A stretch of DNA of 64,000 nt from Halieaceae bacterium. GTDB lineage: Bacteria > Pseudomonadota > Gammaproteobacteria > Pseudomonadales > Halieaceae. The stretch lies in the NCBI GenBank assembly GCA_902547755.1, contig CACCPA010000001.1:62001-126000 (forward strand), given 5' to 3'. Numbering within the stretch: the stretch's first letter is position 1; every line of letters starts with the position of its first letter. This document shows, piece by piece, positions 16,848 through 25,462 of the stretch. The notes beneath the pieces are model-generated. The model had not been told where the DNA came from and did not search any database. It saw nothing but the letters and a program-made list of their open reading frames with translations. The translations under genes and the position numbers were made by a program.

Positions 16848-18065
16848 TTAGGCCGCGTGGTGACGAAATCGGTGGATGAGGGCACTTCCCAAGAGCGCGC
16901 CCACTGAGCAAAGCAGCATGAGCGCCACCGGCTCTAGGAGTCTTCCCGCGTACAAGAGGCCTGCAATAGCTCCAACGGACGCGGAACTGAGCGAGTGCAC
17001 ACAGCCATAGACGGCGGAGGCGCCACCGGCTTTATGCGGGTATAGAGAAACAGCGCCCATTGAGGCGTTGGCCGAAATCAGACCGATGCCAAAGAAAAAT
17101 AGGATGGACAGGATGGCAAATCCGACCGTGGACGAGGGCAGATAAAGCGTTAAACAGAGCACCAGTGCGTTGGCGCCCAAACATACAAAGGTGCCTCGAT
17201 GCAGGGTTTTATCTTGTCCCCACTTCATGACCAATCGAGAACTTAGCAAGCTACCAACAACAAACCCAATCACAGTCATGGCAAAGGCGAGACCAAAGTA
17301 TTCCGTTGGGACTTGAAAGACGTCTTTAAGAAAAAAGGAGACCGTCGAAAGATAGATAAACAGGCCACAAAACGACAAGGTTCCAGCAATTTGATAGCCC
17401 AAGAACTTGGGGTTGCCAAGGCAGTCCCTAAAAGAGATCGCAATATCTCTCAAAGTGAGCTTGCCCTTGCTGTCACCGCGCGGGCCGCTGCTCCCCGATT
17501 GCAGTGACGACAAGCCTAGGTAAACGAGCACGGCGAAAACTGATTGGGCTACAAAGGTAAAGCGCCAGCCAAATTCGACTGTGATGTATGCGCCGAGCGT
17601 TGGCGCAATGAGTGGCACACTCGCCATAGCAGCACCGGTCAAGGCCATCATTTGCGCGGCTCTATCGCCTTCGAAGCGATTACGTATGAGTGCTCTCGCA
17701 ATAACAGCCCCGCTGGCTGCCGCGGCGCCCTGCGCGACTCGAGCTAACCACATGTACTCGATATTCCAGGCGAGCGAGCTCAAGAGTGAAAAAGTGATGT
17801 AGGTCAGTGTGCCAACTCGGATGACCGGGAGTCTTCCAAATTGATCGGAGAGCGGTCCGAAAATTATCTGGCCGCAGGCTACGCCCAGCATGAAAAGACT
17901 GAGTGTTAGCTGGCTTTGTGAGATAGAGCTCCCGAGCTCCTCCGTCATAGTGGGGATAGCGGGCAGATAGAGATCCGTCGATATCGGCACAAACGCCAAT
18001 AACCCCGTCAGTGTGGCAAAGGTAATGACGTCCCTACGAGTAAATTTACTGGCGCGCGAGGTCAA
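16848..18065 (-). CDS. MFS transporter, Bcr/CflA drug-resistance family
   Basis: 405 residues with about 12 membrane segments. Motif A after TM2 reads GPLSDQFGRLPVIR. The N-terminal motif FVPISTDLYLPAIPTM is diagnostic of the Bcr/CflA subfamily of proton-driven exporters. Its start overlaps the stop of the 117-residue gene by 4 bases, so the two are coupled. The decarboxylase follows. The cargo could be an amine made by that enzyme or a toxic compound. Confidence 0.92.
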   Translation of the reverse strand: MTSRASKFTRRDVITFATLTGLLAFVPISTDLYLPAIPTMTEELGSSISQSQLTLSLFMLGVACGQIIFGPLSDQFGRLPVIRVGTLTYITFSLLSSLAWNIEYMWLARVAQGAAAASGAVIARALIRNRFEGDRAAQMMALTGAAMASVPLIAPTLGAYITVEFGWRFTFVAQSVFAVLVYLGLSSLQSGSSGPRGDSKGKLTLRDIAISFRDCLGNPKFLGYQIAGTLSFCGLFIYLSTVSFFLKDVFQVPTEYFGLAFAMTVIGFVVGSLLSSRLVMKWGQDKTLHRGTFVCLGANALVLCLTLYLPSSTVGFAILSILFFFGIGLISANASMGAVSLYPHKAGGASAVYGCVHSLSSASVGAIAGLLYAGRLLEPVALMLLCSVGALLGSALIHRFRHHAA

Positions 18066-18415
18066 TTAATGGTCGGTACTTCTAACGGTATCACCGGGCA
18101 GGTTTCGGGAATAAAAAACTGACCGTTTTCCATGTCCATGAAGTCCAGACCAATGGCGCTACCGTTCGTTAGCACGGCTACTCGGATCATATAAGCAGTA
18201 TTGGCGTGCTTTATTTCGACCATCTGGAACATGGTAACGCCGGCACCCGCTTCTTCCGCCATGCGGACAGCTGTGTGCTCCATGTAAGTTTTCGCTTGTC
18301 CGGGTTCCATGGGGGTTAAGGATTGCTGCAATACTTCGCTTAAGCGAGATTCGATGGCGGATCTGTTTTCGTCAGCCATCAACGTGGCTGATACAAACGC
18401 TCTATCTGTGTTCAT
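18062..18415 (-). CDS. Unknown 117-residue cytoplasmic protein
   Basis: No signal peptide or membrane segment. The N-terminal half is helical (NRSAIESRLSEVLQQSL) and the C-terminal half beta-rich (VTMFQMVEIKHANTAYMI, VLTNGSAIGLDFMDM). I do not recognise it. The start ATG 18415 has a GGGGGAA ribosome site on the minus strand, directly preceded by a perfect hairpin at 18427-18443. It overlaps the Bcr/CflA exporter gene by 4 bases, so it probably works with that exporter or shares its control. Confidence 0.75.
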   Translation of the reverse strand: MNTDRAFVSATLMADENRSAIESRLSEVLQQSLTPMEPGQAKTYMEHTAVRMAEEAGAGVTMFQMVEIKHANTAYMIRVAVLTNGSAIGLDFMDMENGQFFIPETCPVIPLEVPTIN

Positions 18416-18426
18416 TGCATTCCCCC

Positions 18427-18443
18427 TTGGGAGTGACTCCCAA
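18427..18443 (-). promoter_or_regulatory. Perfect 7-bp hairpin or operator next to ribosome site
   Basis: TTGGGAG and CTCCCAA flank a 3-base centre. On the minus strand the repeat ends right at the GGGGGAA ribosome site of the 117-residue gene, about 11 bases before its ATG. It could bind a dimeric repressor or, as RNA, influence ribosome loading for the three-gene unit. There is no T-run, so it is not a terminator. Confidence 0.45.
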
Positions 18444-18542
18444 ATGCGGCGGCGAGTGTAGCATCAAGTCTAATGCAATGCGCTAATGTCAGCATGGAAA
18501 AGCCGTGATAGACTTCGCGCCCTGTCGATTGTGACAGCCGCT

Positions 18543-18619
18543 CCGCCCGTAGCTCAGCTGGATAGAGCACCAGGCTTCGAACCTGGGTGTCGGGAGTTCG
18601 AATCTCTCCGGGCGGGCCA
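18543..18619 (+). tRNA. tRNA-Arg (anticodon TCG)
   Basis: 77 nt with a perfect 7-bp acceptor stem (CCGCCCG with CGGGCGG), discriminator G and encoded CCA. The D-arm is AGCTCAGCTGGATAGAGC, the anticodon stem CCAGG/CCTGG encloses CTTCGAA giving anticodon TCG, and the T-arm GGGAG/CTCTC encloses TTCGAAT. It reads CGA arginine codons. A terminator hairpin follows 10 bases downstream. Confidence 0.97.
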
Positions 18620-18629
18620 CATACCAAAG

Positions 18630-18651
18630 CGCCTCCGTCAGGGGGCGTTTT
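18630..18651 (+). terminator. Intrinsic terminator of tRNA-Arg
   Basis: Stem CGCCTCC (18630-18636) pairs with GGGGGCG (18641-18647) with one G-T pair and loop GTCA, followed by TTTT. It lies directly after the tRNA. Confidence 0.8.
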
Positions 18652-18798
18652 GCTATTTAGGATCTGAAAAGAGTTCGAACTACCGAGTTCGAGTCGAACG
18701 CAGTCAGATGGCGGAGTAAGAGCCTCGTATGGCGCCCTTGAAACGACAACTCGCCATGGTGTCTACTGAACGCCTCTTTACCAGCTTAGGTAGTGGCC

Positions 18799-19665
18799 AT
18801 GTGTGAGGAGCACACGATTAAAGACGAGCAGGATCAACCAAGCTATTTGACACGCCGTGAGTTCAACACCCTTGCAGCGGGCGCCACCGTGGCGTTTTCG
18901 TTTCCCGCGCTGGCTAATCCATTAAAAACGGTAGCCCAGGACGTCGACATTCCCACTGCCGATGGCGCGTGCGATGCGCTGTTTGTGCATCCAGCCGAGG
19001 GGAGCCACCCCGCGATACTGATATGGCCCGATATTATCGCATTGAGACCCTCGTTTCGCGCGATGGCGATGCGGCTGGCGGAGAGCGGTTATGCCGTGCT
19101 GTGCATCAATCCCTACTACCGAGATGCGCGATCACCTGTGGTCGAGATTGGAGAAAGCTTTAGGGACGATTCAACGCGCAAGAAGATCTATCCTCTGTAT
19201 CAGAACCTCTCGCCTCAAACACACGTGCGCGATGCGCGTGCGTTTGTCGATTGGATTGATACCCAATCCGCGGTCGATACAAGTCGGCCCATTGGCACCA
19301 TGGGTTATTGCATGGGTGGCCCCATGGTTATGCGCGCTGCTGCTGAGAGGGCGGATCGAATAGGAGCGGCTTGCGCTTATCATCCGGTATCGCTGGCAAC
19401 TGAGGGCGAAGATAGCCCGCATTTGCTCATACCCAAGATCAATGCAGCTTGCTTGATTGCGCTAGCTGAGAACGATGACGACCAACACCCCGATGACAAA
19501 GACGTGTTGCGGCAGGCTTTTACCGCCAATGAGTTGTCGGCTGAAGTCACTGTCTTCGAGGGTGCGCTCCACGGTTGGTGTGTCTTGGATTCCCGTGTGT
19601 ATAACGAGGCACAAGCTGAGGTTGCTTGGTCTAAAACGCTCGCATTATTTGATCGCGCGCTTTAG
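18799..19665 (+). CDS. Dienelactone hydrolase family protein with Tat signal
   Basis: About 288 residues. The N-terminus has a twin-arginine signal (LTRREFNTLAAG, then a hydrophobic stretch ending ALA), so the folded enzyme is probably exported to the periplasm. The alpha/beta-hydrolase core has a cysteine nucleophile in GYCMGG, as in dienelactone hydrolases, and the late histidine in ALHGWCV. The frame opens at GTG 18793; ATG 18799 fits the TAGG ribosome site at 18787-18790 better. Substrate unknown; family members hydrolyse lactones or esters. A SRAP gene follows in the same direction. Confidence 0.88.
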   Translation: MCEEHTIKDEQDQPSYLTRREFNTLAAGATVAFSFPALANPLKTVAQDVDIPTADGACDALFVHPAEGSHPAILIWPDIIALRPSFRAMAMRLAESGYAVLCINPYYRDARSPVVEIGESFRDDSTRKKIYPLYQNLSPQTHVRDARAFVDWIDTQSAVDTSRPIGTMGYCMGGPMVMRAAAERADRIGAACAYHPVSLATEGEDSPHLLIPKINAACLIALAENDDDQHPDDKDVLRQAFTANELSAEVTVFEGALHGWCVLDSRVYNEAQAEVAWSKTLALFDRAL

Positions 19666-19710
19666 ATACGCCATGAGGCTAATAACGAGAACGGTCGAGC
19701 TCGCCTAACC

Positions 19711-20322
19711 ATGTGTGGCCGCTACACGCTAGTAGCCTCAAATAAGCCTGATCTGGCGAACCTGAATTTGGATATTCCTGATCGTTACAATATCGCGCCG
19801 CAGGCCGACGTGCTGGTGGAAACAGATCAAGCGGAATTTGCCGTCATGTCTTGGTCCTTCTCACCCGCATGGGCTAAAACGCCAATGAATCTTTTTAATG
19901 CCAGAGCTGAGACCTTAACTGAAAAGCCATCATTTAAAGGCGCGCAGCGTTGCGTGTTTATCGCCGACGGCTGGTATGAGTGGCAGCGGACGGTGTCTCC
20001 TAGCCGGCCTTGGTATCACCACTCTGACGGTAAACTCCTGCGCTTTGCGGGTATTTACGAGCCTACCAGTGGCTGCGCCATTGTGACTATGGGTGCGCAG
20101 ACCGGAATTGCCCATATTCATCACCGACAGCCGCTCCTATTGTCTGCAGATGCATCTGATCAGTGGTTAAACGGAGCACCTGCCGGTGACTGCATGACGG
20201 ATATCACCGTCGATTTTCACCGGGTTCGTTCGGCCGTCAATAATGCCAAGGTGGATGACCCGACGCTTGCTCACCCGCTTGATGAATCAATAAGCGAGCC
20301 CGAGCAGGGCGCACTGTTTTAG
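19711..20322 (+). CDS. SRAP-domain protein (YedK/HMCES family)
   Basis: 203 residues beginning MCGRYTL. Cys2, exposed after removal of Met1, forms a thiazolidine crosslink with abasic sites in single-stranded DNA and shields them. The segments RYNIAPQADVLV, FNARAETL and the glutamate in GWYEW match the family active site. The usual C-terminal H-D-R-M-P box is here IHHRQPLLL, a variant. Cytoplasmic DNA-repair role. There is no SOS box I can point to. Confidence 0.93.
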   Translation: MCGRYTLVASNKPDLANLNLDIPDRYNIAPQADVLVETDQAEFAVMSWSFSPAWAKTPMNLFNARAETLTEKPSFKGAQRCVFIADGWYEWQRTVSPSRPWYHHSDGKLLRFAGIYEPTSGCAIVTMGAQTGIAHIHHRQPLLLSADASDQWLNGAPAGDCMTDITVDFHRVRSAVNNAKVDDPTLAHPLDESISEPEQGALF

Positions 20323-20544
20323 TTGGCCTTCTTAACGTAATTTTTTAGCTCAACTAAGAGCCGAGTTACCTCCCGCAAATTACTGCTTCGACGTGGTCGA
20401 GATAGACGCCTTCAGAAACTCTGAATTTCAGGGAGAACTACCATAAAAACGTTGTGGTAGCGGGGATTTAGGGTTGATACCATCGCGGCAATAATAAATA
20501 AAAACCGAGCTTGTGATTCGGCAACAAAAGGAGGGGGAGAATCG

Positions 20545-21045
20545 GTGTTGAGCAACCACTCATTACCGGTCAAAGCAATGAAGGCCTCTGTAGAGAAAAC
20601 TGTTGAACAGACCGCAGCCAAGCACGCCGTATCGCAAGGCGGTCTACTCCCATGCCTACATGAAATTCAGGCAGAGTTGGGTTACATCCCCAATGCGCAC
20701 TTGGAAAACATCGCTACCGCGTTTTCACTCTCGACAGCAGAAGTTCATGGCGTCGTCACTTTCTATCACGATTTTAGAACGTCACCATCTGCTCCTCAGA
20801 GTATTCAGATTTGCTGTGCCGAAGCCTGTCAGGCATCCGGATCTCGCGAATTGGAGGCTGGCGTTGCAGGCGTTTTGGGTGTTGAGTTTGATGAGACCCA
20901 CCCGACCGATAACTATCGCCTTGAGCGAGTTTATTGTCTGGGTAATTGTGCTTGCGGCCCCTCAGTACGCATCAATGACGACGTTTACGGGCGTGTTGAT
21001 CTTGCGAGCCTACCTCAGCTAGTGACTGAGGCGGTGCAGTCATGA
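20545..21045 (+). CDS. fdsG: NAD-dependent formate dehydrogenase gamma subunit (NuoE-like)
   Basis: 166 residues, the thioredoxin-fold [2Fe-2S] subunit. Cluster ligands are visible as CCAEACQ and CLGNCACG. It passes electrons between the FdsA clusters and the FMN subunit FdsB. Start GTG 20545 follows the strong ribosome site AGGAGG; TTG 20548 is an alternative. It overlaps fdsB by 4 bases. First gene of the fdsGBA-fdhD operon. Confidence 0.93.
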   Translation: MLSNHSLPVKAMKASVEKTVEQTAAKHAVSQGGLLPCLHEIQAELGYIPNAHLENIATAFSLSTAEVHGVVTFYHDFRTSPSAPQSIQICCAEACQASGSRELEAGVAGVLGVEFDETHPTDNYRLERVYCLGNCACGPSVRINDDVYGRVDLASLPQLVTEAVQS

Positions 21046-22616
21046 CAATCACGGTTTATATCTCGCAAGATACGACAGCGGTCGCCGTCGGTGCTGAGCG
21101 CGTCGCGACAGCCTTCGTTCAGGCGGCGCTCAATGCAGAGTTAAATTACACACTGGTGAGAAATGGATCGCGCGGTGCGTTCGGTTTGGAGCCCCTGATC
21201 GAGATCGAAATGGGTGCACAAGGGCGATTGGCTTTTGGTCCTGTCTCTGTGGCTGACGTTCCTTCACTCGTTACTGCGATTACCGTCGGTGGGTACGAGC
21301 GTCATTCAAATTACTTGGGCCCGGTGAGCACCATTCCGTGGTTGGAAAACCAGACCCGCATTACGTTCAAGCGCTGTGGTGAGGGTGCCCCCACTGATCT
21401 CGCTAACTATCGCGCACTTGGTGGATACCGCGGACTTGAACACGCGCTGACACTGTCGCCGCAAGCCATTGTCGATGAGATCAAAGTGTCGGGCCTGCGA
21501 GGACGAGGTGGTGCCGCATTCCCAACGGGTATCAAGTGGCAGACAGTTCTCGATGCTCAGGGCGAACAAAAATACATTGTTTGTAATGCCGATGAGGGCG
21601 ACTCAGGTACCTTCGCTGATCGATTGCTGATGGAAGCAGATCCCTATCAGCTGATTGAGGGTATGACGATCTCAGGCTTGGCTGTTGGTGCCACGAAAGG
21701 CTTTATTTATCTGCGATCTGAATACCCCCGCGCACAGAAAATGCTGGAGCGAGCCATCGATGTTGCAATGGCGGAGGGCTACTTGGGAGCAGATCTCTGC
21801 AGAAGCGGGCAGCGCTTCGAGTTAGAGGTCCGAATGGGTGCCGGTTCCTACATTTGTGGTGAGGAGACAGCTTTGCTCAATAGCCTCGAGGGAAAACGTG
21901 GGGTTGTGAGAGCAAAGCCACCGTTGCCTGCCATTGAAGGGCTTTTTGGTAAGCCGACTGTGGTAAACAATGTCCTGACCCTGGCGTCTGTTAGCTCGAT
22001 ATTGGCCGATGGTGGCGCTGAGTACGCGCGGCACGGCGTTGATCGTTCAAAGGGAACCATGCCGTTACAACTCGCTGGCAACACCAAAAACGGTGGTTTG
22101 GTTGAAGTTCCCTTTGGCGTTTCGCTTACTATAGTAATTAACGAATGGGGCGGTGGCACCCGCTCAGGGCGTCCGGTTCGTGCAGTACAAGTGGGCGGTC
22201 CGCTGGGTGCTTACCTGTCTAGCGATCAGCTGGACGTGCCCCTGACGTACGAAGCTCTGGCCGGGCTTGGCGGAATGCTAGGACACGGCGGTATTGTTGT
22301 TTTTGACGACACTGTGGACATGGCTAAACAGGCTCATTTCGCGATGGATTTTTGCGCAAAGGAGTCGTGCGGTAAGTGCACACCTTGCCGAATCGGAGCG
22401 GTTCGCGGCAGAGAAGTACTGGAGCGGGTGGTCGATAGCACCGCGTCATCGAACGACTTAATTTTATTGCGTGAGCTTTGCGAGACGATGGAGCAAGCAT
22501 CGCTCTGCGCTATGGGCGGTTTGACGCCTTTGCCAGTCAAGAGCGCTATGGATAACTTCCCTGAGGACTTCGGGGTAATAGACAACCAGTATGAGGTGGC
22601 CGCGTGCACAGTATAG
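21042..22616 (+). CDS. fdsB: NAD-dependent formate dehydrogenase beta subunit (NuoF-like)
   Basis: 524 residues. A NuoE/thioredoxin-like N-terminal part precedes the NuoF module: the NADH/FMN-binding GRGGAAFPTGIKW and CNADEGDSGTF, the SLBB region, and [4Fe-4S] ligands ESCGKCTPCRIG plus a late cysteine in SLCAMGG. It reduces NAD+ with electrons from formate. The 4-base and 13-base overlaps with fdsG and fdsA show a tightly coupled operon. Confidence 0.95.
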   Translation: MTITVYISQDTTAVAVGAERVATAFVQAALNAELNYTLVRNGSRGAFGLEPLIEIEMGAQGRLAFGPVSVADVPSLVTAITVGGYERHSNYLGPVSTIPWLENQTRITFKRCGEGAPTDLANYRALGGYRGLEHALTLSPQAIVDEIKVSGLRGRGGAAFPTGIKWQTVLDAQGEQKYIVCNADEGDSGTFADRLLMEADPYQLIEGMTISGLAVGATKGFIYLRSEYPRAQKMLERAIDVAMAEGYLGADLCRSGQRFELEVRMGAGSYICGEETALLNSLEGKRGVVRAKPPLPAIEGLFGKPTVVNNVLTLASVSSILADGGAEYARHGVDRSKGTMPLQLAGNTKNGGLVEVPFGVSLTIVINEWGGGTRSGRPVRAVQVGGPLGAYLSSDQLDVPLTYEALAGLGGMLGHGGIVVFDDTVDMAKQAHFAMDFCAKESCGKCTPCRIGAVRGREVLERVVDSTASSNDLILLRELCETMEQASLCAMGGLTPLPVKSAMDNFPEDFGVIDNQYEVAACTV

Positions 22617-25462
22617 TCGAGTTTTACCAGCCACAAGCAGACTTTGGCACACCCAGTTCAAAGTCCATTGAGCTTGTGACCTTGTCTATCGATGGGCGGG
22701 ATATTTCAGTCCCTGTCGGCACCTCAGTTATGCGCGCAGCTTTTGAGGCTGGCATTAAGGTCCCGAAACTCTGTGCTACCGATACGCTTGAGTCCTTTGG
22801 ATCCTGTCGGGTCTGCTTGGTCGAAATTGAGGGAAGACGGGGCTACCCCTCGTCGTGTACCACGCCGGTAGAGGCGGGGATGACCGTCACGACTCAGAGC
22901 GATCAGTTGGCGAAAATTCGGCGCGGTGTGATGGAGCTCTACGTCAGCGATCATCCACTGGATTGCCTCACTTGTCCTACGAATGGCGACTGTGAGCTAC
23001 AGTCGACGGCAGGTGAGGTGGGCTTACGCGATGTACGTTATGGATTCGCGGGTGAAAATCACACCCAGCTTGAGAAAGACGAGAGTAGTCCGTATTTCAC
23101 GTTCGATACGTCCAAATGCATTGTTTGCTCACGTTGTGTGCGCGCCTGTGAGGAGACTCAGGGAACATTTGCGCTGACCATTTCAGGGCGTGGCTTTGAT
23201 TCTCGCGTTAGCGTAGGGCCTGAGACCAACTTTTTAGAGTCAGACTGTGTCAGTTGCGGTGCCTGTGTCGCAGCCTGTCCTACGGCCACGTTGACCGAAA
23301 ACAGCATCATCGAGAGCGGAATACCTGAGCACTCAGTGACAACAACCTGTGCTTACTGCGGTGTCGGCTGTGGCTTCAAGGCTGAAATGAGAGGCCAAGA
23401 AGTGATTCGCATGACGCCGTGGAAAGATGGTAAAGCGAATGAGGGCCATGCCTGCGTCAAAGGTCGTTTTGCCTTTGGCTACGCGACCCACAAGGATCGC
23501 ATGACCGAGCCCATGATTCGCGATTCGATTGATGATCCATGGAAGCGTGTTAGCTGGGACGAAGCACTGACGTTTGCTGCCAATCGGTTGCGTGCGATTC
23601 AAAAAAAATACGGCACCAAGAGCATAGGTGCTATTTCGTCATCACGCTGTACGAATGAGGAAGTGTGGCTGGTCCAGAAAATGGTGAGGACTGGATTTGG
23701 TAATAACAACATCGATACCTGCGCTCGCGTCTGCCACTCCCCAACTGGCTATGGTCTGAAGCAAACCTTGGGTGAGTCCGCTGGAACACAGGACTTTGCT
23801 TCCGTTGCCGACGCTGACGTGATTGTTGTGATGGGAGCCAACCCCACAGAAGCGCACCCGGTATTTGGGTCGCGCCTGAAGAAACGACTGCGAGAGGGTG
23901 CTCACCTTATCGTTATCGATCCTCGTCGCATTGAAATCGTCGGTGCGCCGCATGTGCGATCTGATCTCCACCTACCGGTTCGTCCCGGGGCGAACGTGGC
24001 GCTGTTGAATGCTATCGCGCACACCATCGTGGATCAGGGGCTAACGGATCAACGCTTTGTTGATTCACGCTGTGACAAGGTAGCGTTCAGCAACTGGCTG
24101 ACATTTATTCAACAACCTGAGAACTCGCCAGAGGCCATGGAGGCCCATACCGGGGTACATGCGGATGATGTGCGCGTGGCGGCTCGTCTTTATGCCACAG
24201 GCGGAAATGCCGCCATCTACTACGGGTTGGGCGTTACCGAGCACAGTCAGGGTTCGACGACCGTTATGGCTATCGCAAACCTGGCGATGTTGACTGGGAA
24301 TATTGGCCGACGAGGTGTCGGAGTGAACCCACTTCGCGGGCAGAACAATGTTCAAGGTTCCTGCGACATGGGCTCATTCCCGCACGAGCTGCCGGGCTAT
24401 CGACCAGTGAGCGATGACGCTGTTCGTGGGAGTTTTGAAGCCGCCTGGGGCGTGACATTGGATCCTGAACCTGGGCACCGCATTCCTAACATGTTCGAAG
24501 AAGCCTTGTCTGGAGCCTTTAAAGGCTTGTACTGCCAAGGCGAGGACATTGCTCAGTCAGACCCCAATACACAGCATGTCGAAGCCGCACTTGAGTCGAT
24601 GGAGTGCCTGATTGTTCAGGACATCTTCCTTAACGAGACCGCGAAGTTCGCGCACGTGTTCCTGCCGGGATCTTCATTCTTAGAAAAGGACGGCACCTTC
24701 ACCAACGCTGAAAGACGTATTTCGCGGGTGAGAAAGGCCATGGAGCCTCTTGCCGGAAAAGCCGATTGGCAGTCGACGCTGGGTCTGGCTCGAGCGCTTG
24801 GCTGTGATTGGGACTACGAGAGTCCCGAACAGATCATGCGCGAGATATCTGCACTGACGCCTACGTTTGCAGGTGTGACCTACGAGAAAATTGAGCGCTT
24901 GGGCAGCATCCAGTGGCCTTGCTGGGACGAGGAATCCGAGGGAACACCGACCATGCATGAGGAATCGTTCACGCGTGGTTTAGGACAATTTATTGTCACG
25001 GAGTACGTGCCAACGGATGAGCGATGTTCACGTCGTTTCCCACTCATCATGACAACGGGACGCATACTCAGTCAGTACAACGTGGGTGCGCAGACTCGTC
25101 GTACCGAGAATTCTGCTTGGCACGAGGAAGATGTTCTGGAAATTCATCCGGAAGACGCGCTGGAGCGGGGTATCTGCGAAGGCGACTGGGTCGGTATTTC
25201 GAGTCGTATGGGTGATACGGTTCTTCACGCCAGACTGTCGCAGCGCGTGCGCCCCGGTGTTGTTTATACGACCTTCCACCATCCTGTCTCCGGTGCAAAC
25301 GTTATCACTACTGATAGCTCGGATTGGGCAACGAACTGTCCAGAGTACAAGGTGACAGCCGTGCAGGTGACCCGGGTTACTCAGCCGTCTGACTGGCAAG
25401 AGCGTCAGAAGAGCTTTGATGTGAAACAGCAGCGTTTGGCGAAGGACTCTGTCATTGGCTGA
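22604..25462 (+). CDS. fdsA: NAD-dependent formate dehydrogenase catalytic alpha subunit
   Basis: 952 residues, oxidising formate to CO2 at a molybdenum (or tungsten) bis-MGD centre. In order: an N-terminal [2Fe-2S] ferredoxin domain (GSCRVCLVEI), a His-Cys3 cluster (HPLDCLTCPTNGDC), two [4Fe-4S] clusters (CIVCSRCVRAC, CVSCGACVAACP), and the Mo-proximal cluster CAYCGVGCG. The metal ligand is C377 in ARVCHSPTGYG, a cysteine, so no selenocysteine is needed. Start is GTG 22604, overlapping fdsB by 13 bases. No tungsten or molybdate transporter is nearby. Confidence 0.95.
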   Translation: MHSIVEFYQPQADFGTPSSKSIELVTLSIDGRDISVPVGTSVMRAAFEAGIKVPKLCATDTLESFGSCRVCLVEIEGRRGYPSSCTTPVEAGMTVTTQSDQLAKIRRGVMELYVSDHPLDCLTCPTNGDCELQSTAGEVGLRDVRYGFAGENHTQLEKDESSPYFTFDTSKCIVCSRCVRACEETQGTFALTISGRGFDSRVSVGPETNFLESDCVSCGACVAACPTATLTENSIIESGIPEHSVTTTCAYCGVGCGFKAEMRGQEVIRMTPWKDGKANEGHACVKGRFAFGYATHKDRMTEPMIRDSIDDPWKRVSWDEALTFAANRLRAIQKKYGTKSIGAISSSRCTNEEVWLVQKMVRTGFGNNNIDTCARVCHSPTGYGLKQTLGESAGTQDFASVADADVIVVMGANPTEAHPVFGSRLKKRLREGAHLIVIDPRRIEIVGAPHVRSDLHLPVRPGANVALLNAIAHTIVDQGLTDQRFVDSRCDKVAFSNWLTFIQQPENSPEAMEAHTGVHADDVRVAARLYATGGNAAIYYGLGVTEHSQGSTTVMAIANLAMLTGNIGRRGVGVNPLRGQNNVQGSCDMGSFPHELPGYRPVSDDAVRGSFEAAWGVTLDPEPGHRIPNMFEEALSGAFKGLYCQGEDIAQSDPNTQHVEAALESMECLIVQDIFLNETAKFAHVFLPGSSFLEKDGTFTNAERRISRVRKAMEPLAGKADWQSTLGLARALGCDWDYESPEQIMREISALTPTFAGVTYEKIERLGSIQWPCWDEESEGTPTMHEESFTRGLGQFIVTEYVPTDERCSRRFPLIMTTGRILSQYNVGAQTRRTENSAWHEEDVLEIHPEDALERGICEGDWVGISSRMGDTVLHARLSQRVRPGVVYTTFHHPVSGANVITTDSSDWATNCPEYKVTAVQVTRVTQPSDWQERQKSFDVKQQRLAKDSVIG

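Noticed and set aside
18412-18627. Minus-strand open frame across tRNA-Arg
   Set aside because: It covers the complement of a clear tRNA and its upstream region; coding is excluded by the tRNA structure.
23726-23740. Possible selenocysteine site in the formate dehydrogenase
   Set aside because: The metal-ligand codon is TGC (cysteine) with no in-frame TGA, so no selenocysteine is needed.
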